Source of the DNA: UBA7657 sp049652985
Lineage (GTDB): Bacteria > Pseudomonadota > Alphaproteobacteria > Micavibrionales > Micavibrionaceae
DNA length: 64,000 nucleotides
Direction of reading: 5' to 3'
Assembly: GCA_049652985.1 (NCBI GenBank)
Contig: JBASFK010000002.1
Span: forward strand, 248,001-312,000
Shown: positions 42,160 through 50,965 of the stretch, piece by piece
Numbering within the stretch: the first letter of the stretch is position 1
Layout of the letters: every line of letters starts with the position of its first letter
The notes under the pieces: generated by a model
The model's input: the letters and a program-made list of their open reading frames with translations, nothing else
The model's database searches: none
Told to the model about the DNA's origin: nothing
Made by a program: the position numbers and the translations under genes

Positions 42160-43116
42160 ATGTCGAAGCAAGCCAAGATCATGCCGGAGCGTAACAAGAA
42201 ATACCGCCTGATCACGCGCAGCGACATGGACGGCCTGGTTTGCGGCGTGCTGCTCAAGGAACTCGGCCTGATCGAGGACGTCACCTTCGCCCACCCGAAA
42301 GACATGCAGGACGGCCTGATCGAGGTCGGCCCCGGCGACATCACTACGAACCTTCCCTATGTAAGCGGCGTTTACCTGGCTTTCGACCACCATGCCAGCG
42401 AGATGGATCGCGTCAAAGGCAAGCCCGACAACCATGTCATTGAACCCAACGCGCCTTCTGCAGCGCGCGTGGTCTATGATTATTTCGGTGGCGACGAGCG
42501 CTTTCCCGACATTACCCCCGACATGATGGACGCCGTCGATAAAGCCGATACCGCCAATTTCACAAAAGAAGAAATCCTCAACCCCGAAGGATGGGTGCTG
42601 CTGAGCTTCCTGATGGATGCGCGCACAGGTTTGGGGCGTTTCCGCGATTTTAATATCTCGAACTACCAGCTGATGATGAAGCTGATCGATTTTTGCACCA
42701 AACATAACTCGATCGGCGATATCCTCAAGCTGCCGGACGTGAAAGAGCGTGTCGATCTTTACTTCGACCACCAGATGAAATTCCGCGAGCAGATCCAGCG
42801 CTGCGCCACGGTTCATAAAAACCTGATCGTTCTCGACCTCCGCCAGGAAGAAACCATCTGGGCCGGCAACCGCTTCGTGATCTATGCCCTCTTCCCCCAG
42901 TGCAATATTTCCCTCCATGTCCTGTGGGGCAAGAACAAGCAGAACACTGTGTTCGCCATCGGCAAATCCATCCTGAACCGCACCTCCAAGACCCATATCG
43001 GCAAGCTCTGCCTTGAATATGGCGGCGGCGGGCACGAAGCGGCAGGCACCTGCCAGGTTGAAAACCTGCGCTCGGAAGAAATGCTGAACGAGTTGATTCA
43101 AAAAATCACGAAGTGA
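42160..43116 (+). CDS. DHH/DHHA1 phosphoesterase-like protein
   Basis: A 318-residue member of the DHH superfamily, which includes exopolyphosphatases and nanoRNases. The DHH domain has SDMDGLVCGVLLKE and FDHHAS; the DHHA1 domain ends with CLEYGGGGHEAAGTCQV. Metal-binding aspartates and histidines seem intact. A strong ribosome-binding site (AAGGAGA) precedes the ATG. The exact substrate (polyphosphate, short RNA or cyclic dinucleotide) cannot be read from the sequence. Confidence 0.82.
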   Translation: MSKQAKIMPERNKKYRLITRSDMDGLVCGVLLKELGLIEDVTFAHPKDMQDGLIEVGPGDITTNLPYVSGVYLAFDHHASEMDRVKGKPDNHVIEPNAPSAARVVYDYFGGDERFPDITPDMMDAVDKADTANFTKEEILNPEGWVLLSFLMDARTGLGRFRDFNISNYQLMMKLIDFCTKHNSIGDILKLPDVKERVDLYFDHQMKFREQIQRCATVHKNLIVLDLRQEETIWAGNRFVIYALFPQCNISLHVLWGKNKQNTVFAIGKSILNRTSKTHIGKLCLEYGGGGHEAAGTCQVENLRSEEMLNELIQKITK

Positions 43117-43126
43117 TACCCGGCCC

Positions 43127-44032
43127 ATGAAACCTGCCCCGCTTAAGCCCGGCGATACGATCGGCGTCATGGCGCCCTCCAGCACCGTAGAGCGCAAGGA
43201 CATCGAAAAATCCGCCGCGCTGCTGGAGAAAAAAGGCTTCAAGGTTTTCGTTCACCCGCAAACCTATGAGCGCAATAACCAGTCCGCCGGCACGCATCTG
43301 CAAAAAACGCTTGCACTTCAGGGCCTGTGGCAGCGCGCTGATATTACCGCGATCTGGGCGGCGGGCGGCGGCAACCGCGCCATGCACATCCTCGACTCCA
43401 TCAATTTTGAAGCGATGAAGCGCAAACCGAAAATCCTGATCGGTTTCAGCGACGTCACCGCCCTGCTCAACGCTGTCACCGCTCATACCGGGATTCCCAC
43501 CGTGCATGGCCCGGTGTTCAAAAATCTTTCCGGGTATAAACAGCTCGACCAGCTGCTCGGCCTGCTGGCGGGAAAGAAAACCTCCTATCCCTGGGGCAAG
43601 ATGAAAATCCTGAACCCCGGCAAAGCGAAGGGGCCGCTCATCGGCGGCAATTTAAGTATCTTCCAGTATCTTCCCCGCACCCTGCCCGGTGAATTCTGGA
43701 AGGGCTCGCTGTTGTTCCTCGAGGATTGCGGCGAGGAGCTGAGCCGCATCGACCGCATGCTGCTTCACCTGCGGCGCACGGGCGTATTAAACGACGCGGC
43801 GGGTATTATCATGGGCCAGTTCACCGACATGAAGGACACGGGCCGTCCGTTCGGCTTCAAGCTTGAGGAGATCATCCGCGAGCATACTGAAAGTTTCGAC
43901 GGGCCTGTCGTGATGAACGCGCCATTCGGCCACGCAAAAGACCTTTATGCCTTCCCCATCGGAGTCGAAGCCGCCCTCGACACGAAGAAACAAAGTTTCA
44001 AGTTGGTTCAATCCTTCACGGCAACCAATTGA
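43127..44032 (+). CDS. ldcA: LD-carboxypeptidase (peptidase family S66)
   Basis: Cytoplasmic enzyme that trims the terminal D-Ala from murein tetrapeptides during recycling. 301 aa. The proposed catalytic triad is visible: Ser-108 in IGFSDVT, Glu-199 in FLEDCGEE, His-269 in FGHAKD. N-terminus KPGDTIGVMAPSS is typical. Ten bases after the DHH gene, probably cotranscribed. S66 also contains microcin-immunity MccF-like members, so LdcA is the likely but not the only option. Confidence 0.85.
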   Translation: MKPAPLKPGDTIGVMAPSSTVERKDIEKSAALLEKKGFKVFVHPQTYERNNQSAGTHLQKTLALQGLWQRADITAIWAAGGGNRAMHILDSINFEAMKRKPKILIGFSDVTALLNAVTAHTGIPTVHGPVFKNLSGYKQLDQLLGLLAGKKTSYPWGKMKILNPGKAKGPLIGGNLSIFQYLPRTLPGEFWKGSLLFLEDCGEELSRIDRMLLHLRRTGVLNDAAGIIMGQFTDMKDTGRPFGFKLEEIIREHTESFDGPVVMNAPFGHAKDLYAFPIGVEAALDTKKQSFKLVQSFTATN

Positions 44033-44139
44033 TTCTATTTGTTAATTAAGATTTCTCTAATATAAAATTTGACTTATATGATACCGCCTGTGGTAAACTC
44101 CGACTAACCATAAAAAGACTTTTACAGGGTTGGTTTGCG

Positions 44140-44832
44140 TTGAAGCGCGAGAGTAAAAATTCCGGCTCCTTCGTGGCGTGTGGGACGGGCTTTAAATATT
44201 ATTACGATTCTGATTTAAAGAGACTTGAAGTATCCCACGCCAAAAAGTGTTGCCCAGTTCTGTTCTTAGATCTCGACAAGGAATTGTCCGGCGATCCCGC
44301 ACTCTTTGTGTCTACGCTGGACAAAACCTGCCAGATCCGGGCCCTCACCCTCACGAACAATGCCTCGCTCGATCTCTCCGACGTTTTCGATGACGGCAAA
44401 CTGACAACCATGCTGTATGAAACCTCCCGGCTGGCCCGGTGCGGGTTCGATCTGATGCACGAGAATTTCGCCCGTTTTGAGCGTTATTTCTCCCAGGACA
44501 GCAAGATCTGTGACGTCAGGCTGGGCCGGGTCAAGACGTTCGAGGCCGGGTCATCGGCCTATGTGGCCCGGATGGAAACGGCCCATAAAAACCAGGTCAG
44601 CGTCGAATCGCACAACCTGCACGATCTTATGTCAAAATTCTCGCAGAAAATCATTCAAGACCTGATAACACGGGAGTTTCTTGCGCGTTTTGAAAGTCTT
44701 GCGCACACACTCTTGAAAACTTCTTCAAGTATTTCCATGTTGTCATTGATATTAAACAATAAATTCCTTCCATCGGGCAAATTACGGCAGGCACGGGAAG
44801 TTGACCTGAAAAATTCACAGCAAAATAATTGA
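44140..44832 (+). CDS. Uncharacterised 230-residue protein
   Basis: A soluble-looking protein of unknown function, with a Cys pair (KKCCPVLFLDLD) near residue 37 and a helical C-terminal half. The proposed start is TTG at 44140; weak promoter-like elements (TTGACT at 44069-44074) lie upstream. The reading frame has ordinary codon use in its middle, which supports coding. Its stop codon lies inside the FNR-type box at 44829-44842. Confidence 0.6.
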   Translation: MKRESKNSGSFVACGTGFKYYYDSDLKRLEVSHAKKCCPVLFLDLDKELSGDPALFVSTLDKTCQIRALTLTNNASLDLSDVFDDGKLTTMLYETSRLARCGFDLMHENFARFERYFSQDSKICDVRLGRVKTFEAGSSAYVARMETAHKNQVSVESHNLHDLMSKFSQKIIQDLITREFLARFESLAHTLLKTSSSISMLSLILNNKFLPSGKLRQAREVDLKNSQQNN

Positions 44833-44842
44833 TGTAAATCAA
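44829..44842 (+). promoter_or_regulatory. FNR/FixK-type binding site upstream of carD
   Basis: TTGATGTAAATCAA is a perfect match to the consensus TTGAT-N4-ATCAA of CRP/FNR-family oxygen regulators. A -10-like TAAATA at 44865-44870 gives class II spacing, with the site centred about 41 bases before a start near 44877. carD starts 200 bases downstream. Pattern evidence only. Confidence 0.55.
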
Positions 44843-45041
44843 TATCTTATAAAGTATTTAAAACTAAATAGTTGAAAAATCCCGAAAATTTGGGTACCCT
44901 CTGACTCCTCTAAACCGAACCAATTAACGGTTGTCTAAGGGAATGCAGCGAACTACTTCGTTCGCGGCGGGTCTTTTGTGATTTTGCCTGCATTTTCCAG
45001 AAGAATTACTTGGTACCACGAAACCCGAACGAGGCAGCAAC

Positions 45042-45602
45042 ATGAAAAAAACAGCAATAAAAGCCAAAGAAAAAAAGAAGACCGCCGGCAACGACAACCA
45101 GGATTTCCTCAAGGGTGATTATGTGGTTTACCCCGCGCATGGCGTGGGCCAGATCGAGGGCGTCGAAACGGCGACCATCGGTGGTGCCGAAATTCGCCTC
45201 TACGCCATCGGCTTCGAGAAAGAGCGTATGCGCCTCAAGATTCCCGTTATCAAGGCTCGCACGTCCGGCCTTCGCAAGCTCAGCACCGGTTCGCGCCTTA
45301 AAGACGCGATGAAAACCCTGCAGGGCCGTGCCCGCGTGCGCCGCACGATGTGGAGCCGCCGCGCCCAGGAATACGAAATGAAGATCAATTCCGGCGACCC
45401 GGTTTCGATTGCCGAGGTTCTGCGCGACCTGAAACGCTCCAACGATGATGGTGAGCAGTCCTACAGCGAACGCCAGATTTACCAGTCAGCGCTTGAGCGC
45501 CTCGCCCGCGAGGTTGCCGCCGTGCAGAAAATCACGGAAATCAAGGCCGTCGCCAAACTGGAGACCATGCTCGGCACGCTGAAGAAAAAAGAGGCGGCCT
45601 AG
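45042..45602 (+). CDS. carD: CarD/CdnL-type RNA polymerase-binding regulator
   Basis: Binds the RNA polymerase beta subunit and stabilises open promoter complexes; needed for normal rRNA and growth-related transcription in some alphaproteobacteria. 186 aa. The N-terminal RNAP-interaction Tudor-like domain (FLKGDYVVYPAHGVGQIEGVE) starts at about residue 24, followed by the helical DNA-contacting domain (about 90-180: MWSRRAQEYEMKINSG, AEVLRDLKR, YSERQIYQSALERLARE). The N-terminal Lys-rich tail is low-complexity. A terminator follows directly. Confidence 0.93.
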   Translation: MKKTAIKAKEKKKTAGNDNQDFLKGDYVVYPAHGVGQIEGVETATIGGAEIRLYAIGFEKERMRLKIPVIKARTSGLRKLSTGSRLKDAMKTLQGRARVRRTMWSRRAQEYEMKINSGDPVSIAEVLRDLKRSNDDGEQSYSERQIYQSALERLAREVAAVQKITEIKAVAKLETMLGTLKKKEAA

Positions 45603-45642
45603 GCCCCCTCCGTTTTTCAGCCAAACGAACTGATAAGATTTT

Positions 45643-45669
45643 AAAAGCCCCCGGGGGTGGGGGCTTTTT
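45643..45669 (+). terminator. Rho-independent terminator after carD
   Basis: AAAAGCCCCC (45643-45652), loop GGGGGT, GGGGGCTTTT (45659-45668) with a T run. Strong. Confidence 0.85.
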
Positions 45670-45784
45670 CTTTTCTGGAATTTTCCCTTCCTATGTTCCT
45701 GATTTTAATGTATCCTTTAAATGATTCTGGGAATTCTCCCGGATTTATCCACAGACCTGTCCCTCCTTTTATCCTTTCACGACC

Positions 45785-46603
45785 GTGCAACAGACTCCTG
45801 GCGATTCCCGATTTGCGAGCATAGGCGCCCCAAGGCGCATCTGGGCCGTTTCCGCCATTCACGGCGATACGGACCGCCTGACCGCCGTTCACGATGCCAT
45901 ATACGACCAGATACGCCCCGGCGACCGCCTCGTTTACCTAGGCAATTACACCGGCTACAGCACAGACGCCGCCGCCTGCGTCGATGAAATCCTGACTTTC
46001 CGCCGCATGATCCTCTCGATCGAGGGCATGATGTGCAGCGATATCGTCTATCTGAAAGGCCAGCAGGAGGAAATGTGGCAAAAGCTGCTGCAGCTCCAGT
46101 TCGCGCCTGACCCGTCCAATGTCCTGCTCTGGATGCTCGGTAACGGTTTATCCCCGACGCTGGAGAGCTATGGCCTCTCCGCCCATGACGGGATCGATGC
46201 CTGCCGTTCCGGCACCATGGGCCTGACGAAATGGATCGCGCAGATCCGCGATGCCGTGCGCCGCCGCCCGGGACATGAAACCTTCAGCGTTCACCATTCC
46301 CGCGCGGCCTTCACTAATGAAAGCTGCGATCACCCGATGTTGTTCGTGCATGCGGGGCTCAACACCAAAAAAGGCCTGAGCGAGCAAGGCGATCATTTCT
46401 GGTGGTCGGCTGCGAAATTCAATGAAATCAGCGACGCATACCTGCCTTTCAAAAAGGTCATACGCGGGTATGACCCCGCAAGGGGTGGCATGCATATGAA
46501 CTGTGTGACCGCCACTATCGACGGCGGTTGCGGCTTCGGCGGCAATTTGGTTTGCGCCGGTTTTGCCGAAAACGGCGAAGTCATTGATATTATGGAATGT
46601 TAA
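45785..46603 (+). CDS. PPP-type phosphatase-like protein with eroded metal site
   Basis: A 272-residue protein that matches the layout of bacterial Ser/Thr phosphatases of the metallophosphoesterase superfamily. The metal-ligand motifs are altered: GDIHG is SAIHG (residues 23-27), GDYVDRG is GNYTGYS (53-59) and GNHE is GQQEE (92-96). The late motif HAGL (189-192) is kept. A catalytic phosphatase role is therefore unlikely; it may be a binding pseudoenzyme. Start is GTG at 45785. It sits between carD and rpoH. Confidence 0.75.
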   Translation: MQQTPGDSRFASIGAPRRIWAVSAIHGDTDRLTAVHDAIYDQIRPGDRLVYLGNYTGYSTDAAACVDEILTFRRMILSIEGMMCSDIVYLKGQQEEMWQKLLQLQFAPDPSNVLLWMLGNGLSPTLESYGLSAHDGIDACRSGTMGLTKWIAQIRDAVRRRPGHETFSVHHSRAAFTNESCDHPMLFVHAGLNTKKGLSEQGDHFWWSAAKFNEISDAYLPFKKVIRGYDPARGGMHMNCVTATIDGGCGFGGNLVCAGFAENGEVIDIMEC

Positions 46604-46705
46604 AGCCGTAATAGCGAATTATTTCAAAAAATTTTGGTAACCGACCGATCCGTTCGACCGTTGGATGCGTATAGAGGATAAGAAACCTCGCAGAAAGCAT
46701 CCCAA

Positions 46706-47587
46706 ATGGCCCATATCGACGACCCGCACACCCAGAAAGCCAATCTCCATTATATCCGCGCTTCCATGAACGCGCCGATGCTGGAGAGAGAGCACGAGCT
46801 TACCCTCGCCCGCAAATGGAAGAACAAGCGGGATGAACGCGCCCTGCATGAGCTCGTCACATCCTATGCCCGCCTGGTGGTTTCCATCGCCAGCAGGTTC
46901 CGCAATTACGGCCTGCCGATGGGCGACCTGATCCAGGAAGGCAATGTCGGCCTGATGCAGGCGGCGGAGCGTTTCGATCCCGAGCGCGAAGTGCGTTTTT
47001 CAACTTACGCCTCGTGGTGGATCCGCGCCGCGATCCAGGATTATATCCTGCGCAACTGGTCGATCGTCCGCACCGGCACGACGGCCGCGCAGAAATCGCT
47101 GTTCTTCAATTTCCGCCGCCTGCGCGCGCGGATCGAGAACAAGACCGAGCGCGAAGGCCTCGACGATGCCGGCCGCAGGCAGATCGCCAAGGAACTCAAT
47201 GTCAATGTCAGCGACGTCGAAAGCATGGAGGGACGGCTCGCTGGGAACGATCATTCACTCAACGCCACTGTCGGCGAAGATGGCGACAGCGAATGGCAGG
47301 ATTTCCTGCAGGATGATAATCCGAACCCGGAGGAAATCGTCATTGGCATGAAAGACGCCAAGACGCGTTCGCTGTGGCTGAGGAAAGCCCTGAAAGGTTT
47401 GTCCGACCGTGAGCGCACGATCATCGAGGAGCGGCACCTGAATTACGAAACCGTGACGCTCGAGGATCTCGGCAAGACGCTCGGCATCAGCAAGGAGCGT
47501 GTCCGCCAGCTTGAGCAGCGCGCAATGGACAAGCTGCGCAGCTCGATGAGCGTCTACACTGATGACGGGCAAAGCTTGTTCGGTTAA
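46706..47587 (+). CDS. rpoH: RNA polymerase sigma factor RpoH (sigma-32 type)
   Basis: Heat-shock or stress sigma factor. 293 aa with region 1.2, region 2 (LVTSYARLVVSIASRFRNYGLPMGDLIQEGNVGLMQAAERFDPERE... spans about 50-95), the RpoH-box region (AAQKSLFFNFRRLRAR) and region 4 helix-turn-helix (LEDLGKTLGISKERVRQLEQRA). Alphaproteobacteria often have two RpoH copies; which one this is cannot be decided. The TAA stop overlaps the stop of the convergent M48 gene within TTAA at 47584-47587. Confidence 0.93.
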   Translation: MAHIDDPHTQKANLHYIRASMNAPMLEREHELTLARKWKNKRDERALHELVTSYARLVVSIASRFRNYGLPMGDLIQEGNVGLMQAAERFDPEREVRFSTYASWWIRAAIQDYILRNWSIVRTGTTAAQKSLFFNFRRLRARIENKTEREGLDDAGRRQIAKELNVNVSDVESMEGRLAGNDHSLNATVGEDGDSEWQDFLQDDNPNPEEIVIGMKDAKTRSLWLRKALKGLSDRERTIIEERHLNYETVTLEDLGKTLGISKERVRQLEQRAMDKLRSSMSVYTDDGQSLFG

Positions 47588-49020
47588 TTCCCAATGACCT
47601 TATACTTCTGACCGGCCTTGACGGCATCGCCGCTGCCGAGGCCGTTCAGCACGCGAAAGCGTTCTTCTTCCAATGCGCCTTCGGGCATGCGGGCGGCGAG
47701 TGAGGCGGCGGTGTCGCCGTTGCCCGCCGTCACGATATGCACGCGGTACGGACGCACGGACTGGCGCTCGGATTCGCCGAGCGGGCGGAAGCTGTAAGTC
47801 GAATTTTTCAACGCATCGACAAGCGATGAGCCTGCACCCTGCGGGATGGCGACCTGGAAGCGCGCCATCTTGTTGCCGAAGCGGATCGCAACTAGACGGA
47901 TGGTCACGGGCGTGCCATTCAAATTGCCCGCGAAGGACGCGGTGGCCGCCGGCATATCGTTGATCTTGATATGTTCAGGCGTGCCCACGGTCTCGCCCTT
48001 CACCCATGTCTGGGTCAGGTAAATCATCGGGTCGGCGGAAACATTGGCGAGGTCGAAAATAATCGCCGCGCCCTGCTTCGATACCGCGACGACCTGGCTC
48101 GGCTGGTTTTGAATCGCAAAGCCTTCGGGTACGTCGAACGTGAAGCCGAGGCCCGGATGATAGAAGCTGTTGCCGCGCACGAAGCCCTGGCTCTCGCTGT
48201 CGCCGTAGGTCATGCCTTCCATCATCTGGAGGTGGCGGTCGTGATTGACCGCGCCGCCCGCCGGGTAACTGCGCGCCTGGGCCAGCGTGCTGCTGACGCG
48301 TTCGGCTGTTGCCGGGTGGGTGGAGAAATAGCTGGTGGAATCCGAGCCATCGCCGCCCTGCATGCGGCTTTCCAGCGCGGTGTCGTTCTGCAGCGATCCT
48401 AAAAAGGACGACATCGCAGAAGGATCATAGCCGCCGCGCGTCATATAACGCAGGCCGAGCGTATCGGCCTCGTTCTCCTGGCCGCGCGAATAAGAACTCA
48501 GGTAAAGATTCGAGCCGACGCCGAGCGCCTGCGAAACCCCGTCACTGCCGATGGCGGCACCGAGCACGGCCGCGCCGAGGGACGTCACCACGCCATGCGA
48601 ATATCTTTCGGCCGAATGACGTGCTGTGATGTGGCCGGTTTCATGAGATAACACAGCGGCAAGTTCGGCCTCACTGTTGGCCAGCGCGAGTAATCCGCGT
48701 GAGACATATATATACCCACCCGGCAGCGCGAAGGCGTTCACGATGGGGCTGTCGATGACGTAAAATTTATACTGGACGTCGGTGCGCTCGGTGTCTTTCG
48801 TGATCTTGTTGCCGACCTCGTTCACATAGGCGGTCAGCGACGGCGAATTGTAAAAGCCGAACTGCTGTTCGACCTTCTGGTGTTCGGACGCGCCGACCGA
48901 GGATTCCTGCCCCGGGGACATCAATCCCGTAAACTGCCTTGCGCCCGTGGCCGGGTTGGTGCTGCAGGCCGCCAGCGAAATTATCGCCGCGCCCAAAAAC
49001 GAGACCTTGCAAATGCGCAT
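47584..49020 (-). CDS. M48-family metalloprotease lipoprotein
   Basis: A 478-residue zinc protease of the Oma1/BepA-like group, likely acting in the periplasm on envelope proteins. Start ATG whose complement ends at 49020 (MRICKVSFLGA); the lipobox SLAAC gives Cys-19 as lipid anchor. Zinc motif HETGH at 126-130. The central domain is followed by a C-terminal segment (about 415-478) that looks like a LysM-type murein-binding module (YRVHIVTAGNGDTAASLAARM). An alternative ATG 7 codons upstream exists. Divergent from an exported SNase-like gene. Confidence 0.88.
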   Translation of the reverse strand: MRICKVSFLGAAIISLAACSTNPATGARQFTGLMSPGQESSVGASEHQKVEQQFGFYNSPSLTAYVNEVGNKITKDTERTDVQYKFYVIDSPIVNAFALPGGYIYVSRGLLALANSEAELAAVLSHETGHITARHSAERYSHGVVTSLGAAVLGAAIGSDGVSQALGVGSNLYLSSYSRGQENEADTLGLRYMTRGGYDPSAMSSFLGSLQNDTALESRMQGGDGSDSTSYFSTHPATAERVSSTLAQARSYPAGGAVNHDRHLQMMEGMTYGDSESQGFVRGNSFYHPGLGFTFDVPEGFAIQNQPSQVVAVSKQGAAIIFDLANVSADPMIYLTQTWVKGETVGTPEHIKINDMPAATASFAGNLNGTPVTIRLVAIRFGNKMARFQVAIPQGAGSSLVDALKNSTYSFRPLGESERQSVRPYRVHIVTAGNGDTAASLAARMPEGALEEERFRVLNGLGSGDAVKAGQKYKVIGN

Positions 49021-49045
49021 AAAAGCTGTCCAATCTGTCATCATC

Positions 49046-49936
49046 ATGCTCCGAATACTAATTCTTTTTCTGATCGCGGCCAACGCTTTTATAAACAGTG
49101 CGCACGCTGAAAACGTTCCACGCCTGCCTGCGGGCGATTTTTCGGAATTGCGCAGGACCGGCATGACCAGCGTAACAGCCGTGATCGACCCGCAGACCGT
49201 CCAGCTTGAGGACGGCACCATCGTGCGCCTTGCAGGCCTCGACTTTCCCGATTTCAATCCCGATGAGCCCGGCGATTTTTCCATGACGGCGCTCCAGATC
49301 CTGCGCGACATGCTGGTGGGCAAGACGGTTATTCTTTACCAGACCGCCAATCCCGAAGAGGGCCGCGTCAACCGCATGGGCCAGAATATCGCGCAGCTTG
49401 AGCGCGAGTCCGACAAGGCGTGGGTCCAGGGCACATTATTATCACTCGGCCTCGCCCGCGCCCGCACCGCCCGGCGCAATCCGGAAATGGCGCAGGAGAT
49501 GTACGATCTGGAACAAGCCGCGATGAAGGAAAAGGCAGGCATATGGGAAAAAACTGCGGGCGTCCTGACACCGGAAGAGACTGAAGCCTATGAAGGCAGC
49601 TTCCAGATCGTCGAGGGCCGCATCGAAAGCGTGGCGCTGAGGCAGAACCGCATCTACCTGAATTTCGGCAAGGACTGGAAAACCGATTTCACGGTTTCGA
49701 TCGCGCCGGAGGACAAGCGCGCATTCTCGAAACAAAACCTCGACCCCCTGCAATGGAACGGAAAGCAGGTGCGCGTGCGCGGCTGGATAGAGAGCTATAA
49801 CGGCCCCTATATACAGATCACCCACCCGGCGGCGATAGAAGTTAAAGTGGACGAAAAAGCCGCTGAAAACGCCGCTCAGCCGTCACAGTTGCCTTCCGGC
49901 GACCAACTGCCTAAGGTAAGAAAAGAGATTCATTAA
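49046..49936 (+). CDS. Exported SNase-like (thermonuclease fold) protein
   Basis: A 296-residue protein with a signal peptide (MLRILILFLIAANAFINSAHA, cleavage after AHA). Residues about 40-170 resemble the staphylococcal-nuclease OB-fold (VTAVIDPQTVQLEDGTIVRLAG, VNRMGQ, MKEKAGIWE), a further OB-like domain (about 185-275) follows. Catalytic Arg/Glu residues are not clearly all present, so activity is uncertain. Start chosen to give the signal peptide. Divergent from the M48 lipoprotein gene; upstream of an iminopeptidase. Confidence 0.8.
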   Translation: MLRILILFLIAANAFINSAHAENVPRLPAGDFSELRRTGMTSVTAVIDPQTVQLEDGTIVRLAGLDFPDFNPDEPGDFSMTALQILRDMLVGKTVILYQTANPEEGRVNRMGQNIAQLERESDKAWVQGTLLSLGLARARTARRNPEMAQEMYDLEQAAMKEKAGIWEKTAGVLTPEETEAYEGSFQIVEGRIESVALRQNRIYLNFGKDWKTDFTVSIAPEDKRAFSKQNLDPLQWNGKQVRVRGWIESYNGPYIQITHPAAIEVKVDEKAAENAAQPSQLPSGDQLPKVRKEIH

Positions 49937-49957
49937 TTTCTTTACTATTTCAGGCTC

Positions 49958-50965
49958 ATGGTCAGAAAAGCCCATACGGACAAAAAACACGACGACAACG
50001 GCGCACGGCGCGCGCCGCTGATGGACCTTTTCCCGGCGCTGGCGCCCTATTCCAGCGGGTTCCTGACGGTCGATGACATTCACAATATTTACTGGGAGCA
50101 AAGCGGCAACCCCGACGGCATTCCTATCGTTCTCCTGCATGGCGGGCCCGGCGCGGGCGCGACGCCAACCCATAGAAGATTTTTCGATCCCGATCATTAT
50201 CGGATCATTATATTTGATCAGCGCGGCTGCGGCCGTTCGCACCCGCTCGGCAGTCTTGAGAAGAACACCACGCGGCACCTGCTCGGTGATATTGAATCGC
50301 TGCGCATTCATCTGGGCCTCGAGCGCTGGCATTTGTTCGGCGGATCGTGGGGCAGCACGCTGGCGCTGCTTTATGCGAATATATACCCGGAGCGATGCAT
50401 CAGCCTGATCCTGCGCGGGATTTTCCTGTTCGAACAGAGCGAGGTCGACTGGTTCCTCTACGGCATCAGAACCGTTTTCCCCGAAGCGTGGGAGCAGTTT
50501 TCGAATTTCCTGCCCGAGAGCCAGCAGGGCAATTTGCTGGAGGGATATTACCGCCGGCTCACGGGCGACGACCCCGATCAGAAACTGCAGGCGGCGATAC
50601 GCTGGAGCCTTTACGAAGGCGCGTGTTCGTCGCTGCTGCCGAACTATGAAACGATCACGACGGAAGAGCAAAAGCAAAACGCGCTCGCCCTCGCCCGCAT
50701 CGAGGCGCATTACTTCCGCAACGAGGTTATCAGGCCGGACCGGAGCCTGCTCAAGACCATCGATAAAATCCGTTCCATTCCCTCGATTATCGTGCAGGGG
50801 CGTTACGACATTATCTGCCCCATCGCGACGGCGTACAAACTCCACCACGCGTGGCCGGAAGCCGATTACGTGGTTGTGCCGGACGCGGGCCATTCAGCGC
50901 TCGACCCGCCGATCCGCTCGCGGCTGGTCGAAGCCACGGAAAATTTTAAAACTATCAGGGCGTAA
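49958..50965 (+). CDS. pip: Proline iminopeptidase
   Basis: Alpha/beta hydrolase of peptidase family S33 that removes N-terminal proline. 335 aa. The HGGPGAG motif, Ser nucleophile in GGSWGSTLAL, and His in VVPDAGHSA are in place; RGCGRSHP near residue 90 is typical. It lies 21 bases after the SNase-like gene and its stop overlaps the pgk ATG by one base. Confidence 0.92.
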   Translation: MVRKAHTDKKHDDNGARRAPLMDLFPALAPYSSGFLTVDDIHNIYWEQSGNPDGIPIVLLHGGPGAGATPTHRRFFDPDHYRIIIFDQRGCGRSHPLGSLEKNTTRHLLGDIESLRIHLGLERWHLFGGSWGSTLALLYANIYPERCISLILRGIFLFEQSEVDWFLYGIRTVFPEAWEQFSNFLPESQQGNLLEGYYRRLTGDDPDQKLQAAIRWSLYEGACSSLLPNYETITTEEQKQNALALARIEAHYFRNEVIRPDRSLLKTIDKIRSIPSIIVQGRYDIICPIATAYKLHHAWPEADYVVVPDAGHSALDPPIRSRLVEATENFKTIRA

